Source: Anaerolineaceae bacterium
Lineage (GTDB): Bacteria; Chloroflexota; Anaerolineae; JAAYZQ01
Length of the DNA: 7,247 bases
Assembly: GCA_012514775.1 (NCBI GenBank)
Contig: JAAYZQ010000315.1
Coordinates: 1-7,247, forward strand
Direction: 5' to 3'
A program made the position numbers and the translations under genes. Of this stretch, positions 1-5,692 are shown piece by piece. Position 1 is the first letter of the stretch, and each line of letters starts with the position of its first letter. The notes beneath the pieces are model-generated. The model did not search any database and was not told the DNA's origin. It worked only from the letters and a program-made list of their open reading frames with translations.

Positions 1-198
1 CTCGCCGCCGAGGGCCAGGGCGGCGTGGGTGGAGGGGCGATGTCGCGCCCCCTGGGCGCCATCGTCGTCAGTGACGATGACGTGTATTTTGAGGAAGCGG
101 TAGACGCCAACAAGATAGCCCTGGCAGGCATCCTCCTGGCCGGGGTGATCGTGGTCCAGGCGGCTGCCACGCTGCGGGCGCTGTTGTCCCGCCGATGA
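1..198 (+). CDS. C-terminal fragment of a GerW/YtfJ-like protein with a terminal membrane segment (partial, 5' end outside window)
   Basis: An open frame runs from the first base to a TGA at 196-198, giving the last 65 residues of a protein that starts upstream. The fragment has a glycine-rich stretch (GQGGVGGGAM), then a strand-like segment (RPLGAIVVSDDDVYFEEAVD), then a hydrophobic run (IALAGILLAGVIVVQ) and a basic end (LLSRR). A Gly-rich stretch followed by 'P-x-A-hydrophobic-VV' and an acidic segment is the pattern of the end of the GerW/YtfJ (sporulation protein YtfJ) family. The added C-terminal hydrophobic helix suggests a membrane-anchored variant. The family assignment comes from memory of the motif and only the tail is visible, so it is tentative; the reading frame itself is solid. 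The stop lies 13 bases before the topoisomerase start, so the two genes may share a transcript. Confidence 0.55.
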   Translation, partial: LAAEGQGGVGGGAMSRPLGAIVVSDDDVYFEEAVDANKIALAGILLAGVIVVQAAATLRALLSRR

Positions 199-211
199 GG
201 TTGTAATCTGG

Positions 212-1969
212 ATGTTGGAGCAGTTGATACACAACGGAGTCATCGTGCCCGAGCCCCCCAAGAGCGTCGGGCTGGTGCTCAAGATTGAGGGCAGGAAAGT
301 CGCCCTGACCGCCCGACAAGAAGAGATGGCCCTGGCCTGGGCGAAAAAGCTGGGCACTCCGTACGTCAAGGACCGCACCTTTTCACGGAATTTCATGACC
401 GATTTCTCCCAGGCCCTGGGCCTGGAGCGTGTCCTGAGCGTCGAAGACGTGGATTTCGGTCCGGCACTGCGGATCGTGGAGGCGGAGCGAGAGGACAGGG
501 AGAGGCTGAGCCCCGAGGAGCGAAAAGCACATGCCGCGGAGCGCAAGGCGCTGCGGGAAGAGCTGAAGGAATGGTTCGGCCACGCGGTTGTGAACGGCGA
601 GCGGGTCGAGCTGGCGAACTATATCGTCGAGCCCAGCGGCATCTTTATGGGGCGGGGCAAGCATCCCCTCCGCGGCCGCTGGAAAGAGGGCGCCAGGCAG
701 CAGGACATCACCCTGAACCTCAGCCCCGACGCCCCCCGGCCGGAAGGCGACTGGGCCGAGATCGTCTGGCAGCCCGAGTCGCTGTGGGTGGCGCGCTGGC
801 GCGACAAGCTCTCGGACAAGCTCAAGTACGTCTGGCTTCACGACAGCGCTCCCATCAAGCAGGAGCGGGAAGCCCAGAAGTTTGACAAGGTGTACGAGCT
901 GGAGGACGAGCTGGCCATGGTGCGGGCCCGCATCCAGCAGGACCTGTGCCAGAATGGCGAGTCGGATCGCTGGCGCATCGCCACGGCTTGCTACCTCATC
1001 GACGCCCTGTGCTTGAGGGTGGGCGACGAAAAGGACCCCGATGAGGCGGACACCGTGGGCGCCACCACGTTGCGTCCCGAGCACGTGACCCTGCACGAGG
1101 ACGGCGTGGCCGAGTTCCGCTTCCTGGGCAAGGACTCGATCCTGTGGCACAAGAAGCTCCAGGTGCCCGAGGTGGTGCACGCCAACCTGACCGAGCTGAT
1201 CCGCACGGCCCGGCCATCGAGCAACAGCGGCAACGGCGACCGCCCCCATCCGACCCGCGACAAGCCACAGCTATTTCCCGATTTCAGCAGCCGCGACGTG
1301 AACGCATACCTGTCGGACGTTCTGCCCGGCCTGACGGCCAAGGTCTTTCGTACCCACCACGCGACCATGGCTGTGCGGCGCTGCCTGGAGGAATCGGGCG
1401 TCGCCGCTGAGGACCCTGAGCACAAGAAGTGGGAGGCCGCCAACCTGGCGAACCTGGAAGCGGCCATTCTGTGCAACCACACCAAGCAGGAGCCGGCGAC
1501 CTGGGCTCGCAGCCGCAAGCGCTACCAGGAGCGCCAGGAAAAGTCCAGGGAGCGCGTGAACAAGTACCGGGCTCAGGTACGGACCTACCGCGAGGCGCTC
1601 GCCGCCCTGCGCGCCGAAGCGAGCCAGAAGCAGCAGGAAGCCGGCAGCCCAGAAGCGGCCAGGAAGGTGCGGGCCAGGTACGAAAAACGGATCGAGACGG
1701 CCAGGCGCCGCGTCGCCAGGGGCGAGGAGCAGTTGGACAGGGCCCGGTTGGCCCTGGGCAAGATCAAGGTCCAGGCCGCCATCGCCGCCAAGAAACGCAC
1801 CTGGAACCTGGTGACGAGCCTGAAGTCGTACATCGACCCGCGCGTCTATCACGAGTGGGGCGAGGCCGTCGGGTACGACGTCCTGGAGCGATATTATCCC
1901 ACTGCCCTGCGCCGCAAATTCGCGTGGGTCAGGGCCGAATCGGAGCCGGAAGAGGACAACGAGGCCTGA
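212..1969 (+). CDS. Eukaryotic-type DNA topoisomerase IB
   Basis: A 585-residue protein that aligns by eye along its whole length with the core, linker and C-terminal domains of human TOP1. It would relax positive and negative supercoils by nicking one strand through a 3'-phosphotyrosine, without ATP or metal. The first 140 residues match the start of the human core (around human residue 215), so the charged N-terminal region is absent. SGIFMGRGKHP (143-153) matches the human GLFRGRGNHP lip region. Catalytic residues are visible as R269 (LCLRVGDEK), K307 (FLGKDS), R380 (KVFRTHH), H423 (ILCNH) and Y540 (LKSYIDPR). Residues 435-530 are charged and heptad-like, the coiled-coil linker. The end (RRKFAWV, acidic tail) also matches TOP1. 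The start is supported by GAGGT at 197-201 and by the fit to the core boundary. Typical bacterial TopIB proteins are about 300-350 residues and poxvirus-like, so this form is unusual. Confidence 0.95.
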   Translation: MLEQLIHNGVIVPEPPKSVGLVLKIEGRKVALTARQEEMALAWAKKLGTPYVKDRTFSRNFMTDFSQALGLERVLSVEDVDFGPALRIVEAEREDRERLSPEERKAHAAERKALREELKEWFGHAVVNGERVELANYIVEPSGIFMGRGKHPLRGRWKEGARQQDITLNLSPDAPRPEGDWAEIVWQPESLWVARWRDKLSDKLKYVWLHDSAPIKQEREAQKFDKVYELEDELAMVRARIQQDLCQNGESDRWRIATACYLIDALCLRVGDEKDPDEADTVGATTLRPEHVTLHEDGVAEFRFLGKDSILWHKKLQVPEVVHANLTELIRTARPSSNSGNGDRPHPTRDKPQLFPDFSSRDVNAYLSDVLPGLTAKVFRTHHATMAVRRCLEESGVAAEDPEHKKWEAANLANLEAAILCNHTKQEPATWARSRKRYQERQEKSRERVNKYRAQVRTYREALAALRAEASQKQQEAGSPEAARKVRARYEKRIETARRRVARGEEQLDRARLALGKIKVQAAIAAKKRTWNLVTSLKSYIDPRVYHEWGEAVGYDVLERYYPTALRRKFAWVRAESEPEEDNEA

Positions 1970-1971
1970 CA

Positions 1972-1986
1972 GCAGCCGAGGGCTGC
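1972..1986 (+). other. GC-rich hairpin just after the topoisomerase stop
   Basis: GCAGCC (1972-1977) and GGCTGC (1981-1986) form a perfect 6-bp stem with a GAG loop, beginning three bases after the TGA. No T-run follows, so it does not look like an intrinsic terminator. It could stabilise or punctuate the transcript between the topoisomerase and the metabolic genes, or be chance in GC-rich DNA. Confidence 0.3.
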
Positions 1987-2003
1987 CGGGTAACCATGAT
2001 CCA

Positions 2004-2011
2004 GGGAGGAG
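2004..2011 (+). promoter_or_regulatory. Strong ribosome-binding site that fixes a GTG start
   Basis: GGGAGGAG lies 6 bases before the GTG at 2018 and is the best Shine-Dalgarno match in the window. It decides the GTG start, because the nearby upstream ATG at 1996 is in another frame. The first residues (RLMIPGPVD) are the usual N-terminal motif of the family, which confirms the choice. Confidence 0.85.
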
Positions 2012-2017
2012 AACCAC

Positions 2018-3160
2018 GTGACGAGTCAGTCGATGCGCTTGATGATTCCAGGGCCCGTGGACGCGGAAGACGAGATTCTCGCCGCGCTGGCCGAGCCCAC
2101 CCGCCCGCACTATGGCAAGGAGTGGCTGGAGATCTATGACGAGGTGATCGACGGCCTGAAGCAGGTCTTTCAGACCAGGGGCGATCTGTTCCTGATGCCC
2201 GGGCCGGGGACGGCCGGGCTGGAAGCGGCCCTGGGAAGCATGCTGCGCACCGGCGAGAAGGTGTTGGTGCCCCGCAACGGCTTCTTCGGGCACCGGCTAG
2301 GGACCGTGGCGGAGGGCTACGGCCTGGAAGTCTGCCGCGTGGACGCTCCCCAGGGCGAGCCCCTCGATCCGGAGGCCATCCGCGAGGCGCTGCGGCACAG
2401 CCCGGGCATCCAGGCCCTGGCCGTGGTGCACCTGGAGACCTCGACGGGTGTCCTCAATCCCCTGGCCGAGATCGCCGCCGTGGCCCGGGAGCAGGAAGTG
2501 CCCCTAATCGTCGATGCAGTGTCGTCCATGGGCGGGGTGCCCCTGCCCGTCGACGAGCTGGGCATCGGCGTGTGCGTCACCGTGGCCAACAAGTGCCTGG
2601 CCTGCCCGCCGGGTGTGGCGCCCATTTCCGTGAGCGGGGAGGCCTGGCGCCAGATGGACGCCCGGGCGAACCGCGCCCACGGCTGGTACCTGGACCTGGC
2701 CACCTGGAGGCACTATGCCGACCATTGGGGAGACTGGCACCCCTACCCCACGACCATGCCCACCAACGTGGTCGTCGCCTTGCAGGCCAGCCTGCGGCGC
2801 ATCCTCGGAGGCGGCCTGGAGGCCTATTACGAGCGCCACCGCAGCGCAGCGCGCCGCGTGCGCTCGGTGATGGGGCCGCTGGGCTTCAAGCCGGTCACGC
2901 CCGAGGCCCACACCTCGCCGCTCATCACTGCGTTGTACGGCCCCCCGGGCATGGACGTCGAAGATCTGCGCGCCTACCTGGTGGCCGAGTGGCAGATCAT
3001 GATCGCCGGGGGCCTGGAGGACCTCAGCGGCAAGATCGTGCGCGTGGGCCACATGGGCAAGGCCGCGACATCCGACTATGTCGAGCGCTTGCTGGACGGC
3101 GTGGAGGCTTATTTACGCCTGAAGGGCTACGCGGTCCCCCAGCGTAAAGCCCTGTCCTAG
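2018..3160 (+). CDS. Class V PLP-dependent aminotransferase, probably serine(alanine)-glyoxylate aminotransferase
   Basis: A 380-residue soluble enzyme of fold type I, class V, the normal length for alanine/serine-glyoxylate aminotransferases. It starts with the family's substrate-gate motif (IPGPVD). The motif LMPGPGTAGLEAAL (59-72) binds the cofactor phosphate. D166 (DAVSSMGG) should contact the pyridine nitrogen. K192 (ANKCLACPPGVAPIS) is the Schiff-base lysine, with the typical following PPG. R342 (IVRVGHMG) matches the conserved arginine that binds the substrate carboxylate. The neighbours encode glycerate kinase and hydroxypyruvate/glyoxylate reductase. The likely reaction is therefore serine + glyoxylate to hydroxypyruvate + glycine, although alanine may also be a donor. 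Paralogues acting on 2-aminoethylphosphonate or ureidoglycine share the fold and cannot be fully excluded. It is translated from GTG with a strong ribosome-binding site and is probably the first gene of a three-gene operon. Confidence 0.88.
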   Translation: MTSQSMRLMIPGPVDAEDEILAALAEPTRPHYGKEWLEIYDEVIDGLKQVFQTRGDLFLMPGPGTAGLEAALGSMLRTGEKVLVPRNGFFGHRLGTVAEGYGLEVCRVDAPQGEPLDPEAIREALRHSPGIQALAVVHLETSTGVLNPLAEIAAVAREQEVPLIVDAVSSMGGVPLPVDELGIGVCVTVANKCLACPPGVAPISVSGEAWRQMDARANRAHGWYLDLATWRHYADHWGDWHPYPTTMPTNVVVALQASLRRILGGGLEAYYERHRSAARRVRSVMGPLGFKPVTPEAHTSPLITALYGPPGMDVEDLRAYLVAEWQIMIAGGLEDLSGKIVRVGHMGKAATSDYVERLLDGVEAYLRLKGYAVPQRKALS

Positions 3161-3192
3161 AATCTGCCGGACTCGCGGCGACAGGCCAGGCC

Positions 3193-4548
3193 ATGGAGAG
3201 CTGGACGATCCGCAACTCGCCCCACGCCGCGACGATCGCGGCGGCGCAGCGTGCCGCGCTGGCGGCCGTCGAGCCGGGCGCTGCCGTGCGCCGGCACGTC
3301 CGGCGCGAGGGCAATCGCCTCCTCATCGGCGGGCAGACCTACGACCTGGAGGCAGCCGAGCGCACGTGGGTGGTAGGCGGCGGGAAGGCCGCCGCCCCCA
3401 TGGCCGCTGCCCTCGTCCCCCTCCTGGGCGAGCGCCTGGCCGGCGGCCTGGTGGTCACCCGCTACGGCTACGCCGGCCCCGAGGTCGACACCGGTCCCAT
3501 CGAGGTGGCCGAGGCGGGCCATCCCCTGCCCGACGAGGCAGGCGTGGCCGCCACCCGGCGACTGGCGGACCTGTTACGACAGGCATCCGGGCGCGACCTG
3601 GTGCTGGCCGTCCTCTCGGGCGGTGCTTCGGCGTTGCTGACCTTGCCCGCCGGGGGCCTGTCGCTGGACGACCTGGTGGCGACCACGGAGCTGCTCCTGC
3701 GCTCCGGGGCGACCATCGGCGAGCTGAACGCCGTGCGCAAGCACCTGTCGCAGCTCAAGGGCGGCGGGCTGGCGCGCCTGGCGGCTCCTGCTCGCGTCGC
3801 TGCCCTCGTCCTGTCCGACGTGGTGGGCGATCCCCTGGACGTCATTGCTTCCGGTCCTGCCAGCCCCGACGCGACGACCTTTGCCGATGCCTGGTCCGTC
3901 GTGGAGCGCTACGGCCTGGCAGGGCGCCTGCCTCACGCCGTGGCCGGCCACCTGCGGGCGGGGCTGGAAGGCCGGCTGGCCGAAACGCTCAAGCCGGGTG
4001 ATGCGCTCTTTGAGCGGGTTCTCAACGTCATCGTCGGCAGCAACCGCCTGGCCGCCGAGGCCGCCGTGGAGACGGCCCGCGGAGCGGGATTCAACGTGCT
4101 GCTCCTGTCGACCTTTGTCGAAGGCGAGGCCCGGGAGGTGGGTCGCGTCGCCGCGGCGCTGGCCCGGGAGGTGGTGGCCCACGGGCGGCCCGTGGCCCCG
4201 CCCGCCTGCCTGGTGTGGGGCGGAGAGACGACCGTCACCGTGCGCGGCCAGGGCAAGGGCGGGCGCAATCAGGAGCTGGCCCTCGCCGCCGCCCTGGCCC
4301 TGCAGGGCCTGCCCGGCGTGGTGCTGTTGGCCCTGGGCACCGACGGCACGGACGGCCCGACGGACGCCGCCGGGGCCGTGGCCGGTGGCCAGACCATCGC
4401 CCGGGCCCGGGCCTTGGGCCTGGACCCGCGAGCCCACCTGGCGGACAATGACGCCTATCCGTTCTTTGATGCCCTGGACGACCTGCTGCGCACCGGTCCG
4501 ACGGGCACCAACGTCAACGACCTGCTGTTCATCTGGGTCTATCGATGA
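3193..4548 (+). CDS. Glycerate 2-kinase (MOFRL/DUF4147 family)
   Basis: A 451-residue protein with the two-domain plan of the GckA/TtuD/GLYCTK glycerate kinases, which phosphorylate D-glycerate with ATP to 2-phosphoglycerate. The N-terminal domain carries VVGGGKAAAPMA with K65, equivalent to the catalytic lysine of the Thermotoga enzyme. It continues with VLSGGASALL, AVRKHLSQLKGG and VLSDVVGDPLDVIASGP, the phosphate and substrate loops. The C-terminal MOFRL domain (about 335-445) carries GKGGRNQE with R358, GTDGTDGPTDAAGA (D384, D387, D391) and the terminal GPTGTNVNDL motif. All family motifs are intact. The ATG follows the aminotransferase stop by 32 bases. Its ribosome-binding site is weak (CAGG just upstream) and no better in-frame start exists before the previous stop, so translation may be modest. 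The stop TGA (4546-4548) overlaps the ribosome-binding site of the next gene, which suggests coupling. Confidence 0.93.
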   Translation: MESWTIRNSPHAATIAAAQRAALAAVEPGAAVRRHVRREGNRLLIGGQTYDLEAAERTWVVGGGKAAAPMAAALVPLLGERLAGGLVVTRYGYAGPEVDTGPIEVAEAGHPLPDEAGVAATRRLADLLRQASGRDLVLAVLSGGASALLTLPAGGLSLDDLVATTELLLRSGATIGELNAVRKHLSQLKGGGLARLAAPARVAALVLSDVVGDPLDVIASGPASPDATTFADAWSVVERYGLAGRLPHAVAGHLRAGLEGRLAETLKPGDALFERVLNVIVGSNRLAAEAAVETARGAGFNVLLLSTFVEGEAREVGRVAAALAREVVAHGRPVAPPACLVWGGETTVTVRGQGKGGRNQELALAAALALQGLPGVVLLALGTDGTDGPTDAAGAVAGGQTIARARALGLDPRAHLADNDAYPFFDALDDLLRTGPTGTNVNDLLFIWVYR

Positions 4549-4556
4549 GGTGAACC

Positions 4557-5549
4557 ATGAGCAAGCCGAAAGTCTTTGTGGGCCGGGTCCTGCCGGAAGG
4601 CGGGCTGGAGATGATCCGCGGCGCGTGCGACGCCGACGTCTGGCCCGACGAACTGCCCCCATCCCGCGAGGCGCTCCTGGAGAGGGTGCGCGGCGTGGAC
4701 GGCCTGGTCTCGCTGCTGACCGACCCGGTGGACGCCGAGGTGATGGACGCCGCCGGCCCGGGCCTGAAGGTCATCAGCAACTATGCCGTGGGCTATGACA
4801 ACGTGGACGTGCCGGCCGCCACGGCGCGGGGCATTCCCGTGGGCAACACGCCCGGCGTGCTAACCGAGACGACCGCCGACCTGGCCTTTGCGCTGCTCAT
4901 GGCCGGCGCCCGGCGCATCGTCGAGGGCGCCGATTACGTGCGGGCCGGCAAGTGGCGGACCTGGGGCCCGATGCTCTTCCTGGGCCACGACGTCCATGGT
5001 GCCACGCTGGGGATCGTGGGCATGGGGCGCATCGGCCAGGCCATGACCCGCCGTGCTGCGGGCTTTGGCATGCGGGTCGTCTACTATGACCCCTACTGCA
5101 ACCCGGAGAAGGCGCCTTTTCTGAACATTACCGTGCGCTGTGACCTGGACGAGCTTCTGGCAGAATCCGATTTCGTCAGCCTGCACGTGCCCCTGACGGA
5201 CCAGACCCATCAGCTCATCGACGCCCGGGCCCTGGACAAGATGAAAAAGACGGGGGTGCTGATCAACACCTCGCGGGGTCCCGTGGTCCACACCGACGAC
5301 CTGTACGAGGCCCTGGCTGCCGGCCGGATTGCCTACGCCGCCCTGGACGTCACCGATCCGGAGCCGCTGCCGCCCGGCCACAAGCTGCTGAGCCTGCCCA
5401 ACTGCCTGGTGGTGCCGCACATCGCCAGCGCCAGTTGGGCGACCCGCACCCGCATGGCCGTCATGGCCGCCGAGAACCTGCTGGCCGGCCTGCGCAGCGA
5501 GCGCCTGCCCAACTGCGTCAATCCCGAGGTCTATGACGCCCGTTCGTAG
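4557..5549 (+). CDS. NADH-dependent glyoxylate/hydroxypyruvate reductase (D-2-hydroxyacid dehydrogenase)
   Basis: A 330-residue member of the D-isomer-specific 2-hydroxyacid dehydrogenases, closest in motif content to GyaR/GRHPR-type glyoxylate reductases. It should reduce hydroxypyruvate to D-glycerate and glyoxylate to glycolate. The substrate loop [12 protein letters not shown] (75-86) is typical. GMGRIG (155-160) is the dinucleotide-binding loop, and D178 (VVYYDPY) at the end of the next strand predicts NADH over NADPH. The catalytic trio is R240 (NTSRGPVV), E269 (DPEPLPP) and H288 (PHIASAS). GAGGTGA (4547-4553) is the ribosome-binding site and overlaps the kinase stop; the gap to the kinase is 8 bases. 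The product is the substrate of the kinase encoded just upstream. The TAG stop lies inside a 45-base palindromic repeat, so the last residue or two may have been changed when the repeat arrived. The length is still normal for the family. Confidence 0.93.
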   Translation: MSKPKVFVGRVLPEGGLEMIRGACDADVWPDELPPSREALLERVRGVDGLVSLLTDPVDAEVMDAAGPGLKVISNYAVGYDNVDVPAATARGIPVGNTPGVLTETTADLAFALLMAGARRIVEGADYVRAGKWRTWGPMLFLGHDVHGATLGIVGMGRIGQAMTRRAAGFGMRVVYYDPYCNPEKAPFLNITVRCDLDELLAESDFVSLHVPLTDQTHQLIDARALDKMKKTGVLINTSRGPVVHTDDLYEALAAGRIAYAALDVTDPEPLPPGHKLLSLPNCLVVPHIASASWATRTRMAVMAAENLLAGLRSERLPNCVNPEVYDARS

Positions 5550-5597
5550 TGCGCGGTTCACCGCGCTCAGGGCGCTGAAGCGCCTACTACGAACGGG
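5539..5597 (+). other. Extended palindrome around the first repeat unit, at the 3' end of the metabolic operon
   Basis: CCCGTTCGTAGT (5539-5550) is perfectly complementary to ACTACGAACGGG (5586-5597). This 12-bp outer stem encloses two inner hairpins (5551-5566 and 5571-5584), giving a three-stem cruciform or cloverleaf. It overlaps the reductase stop codon. No T-run follows, so it is not a classical intrinsic terminator, but an RNA of this shape could protect the 3' end of the operon transcript or assist termination. Confidence 0.5.
5546..5590. repeat. REPIN-like palindromic unit, copy 1
   Basis: A 45-base unit made of two inverted half-sites of 21 bases around the spacer TCA. The left half is GTAGT followed by the stem-loop GCGCGG-TTCA-CCGCGC (5551-5566). 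The right half, read on the - strand, is GTAGT followed by AGGCGC-TTCA-GCGCCC. The GTAG foot before a hairpin and the inverted pairing are the layout of REP doublets (REPINs/BIMEs), which are moved in trans by RAYT (TnpA-REP) transposases in known cases. No RAYT gene is in the window. The unit is identical over all 45 bases to copy 2. Confidence 0.85.
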
Positions 5598-5631
5598 GGT
5601 TGCAGGCGGGTGGGCCCGGACGGTGTTGTTG

Positions 5632-5676
5632 GTAGTGCGCGGTTCACCGCGCTCAGGGCGCTGAAGCGCCTACTAC
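5632..5676. repeat. REPIN-like palindromic unit, copy 2
   Basis: An exact direct copy of the 45-base unit at 5546-5590, separated from it by 41 bases (5591-5631) in which I see no gene or motif. Its outer flanks pair only one base beyond the unit (GGTAGT/ACTACC), unlike copy 1. Its last base (C5676) is also the first base of the adjoining insertion sequence, which therefore abuts the unit exactly. Confidence 0.85.
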
Positions 5677-5692
5677 CTAAATTTGGCCCAAA
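5676..5692 (+). repeat. Terminal inverted repeat of the insertion sequence, transposase 3' end
   Basis: CCTAAATTTGGCCCAAA is the exact reverse complement of 7162-7178. Its bases 5677-5679 are the TAG stop of the transposase read on the - strand, so the last residues (LGQI) are encoded within the repeat. Confidence 0.92.

Noticed and set aside
383..1249. 288-codon open frame on the - strand inside the topoisomerase gene
   Set aside because: Shadow of high-GC coding. The + strand frame has full TOP1 motifs, and the antisense protein shows only low-complexity composition.
1271..2293. 340-codon - strand open frame spanning the end of the topoisomerase and the start of the aminotransferase
   Set aside because: It runs antisense across two well-supported genes and has no recognisable motif.
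3574..4662. 362-codon - strand open frame opposite the glycerate kinase
   Set aside because: Antisense shadow with Gln/Gly/Arg-rich composition; the + strand carries all glycerate kinase motifs.
3845..4798. 317-codon + strand frame overlapping the kinase and reductase
   Set aside because: Pro/Arg/Trp-rich out-of-frame product crossing two real genes.
5539..5597. Intrinsic terminator after the reductase
   Set aside because: The stem is strong but no T-run follows on the + strand, so I list it only as a structured palindrome.
5546..5676. Two direct 45-base repeats with a 41-base spacer, resembling a minimal CRISPR array
   Set aside because: Only two repeats, each strongly palindromic with two hairpins, placed at a gene end, and a related unit lies alone at 7178. 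No cas gene is present. REPIN-like units explain it better.
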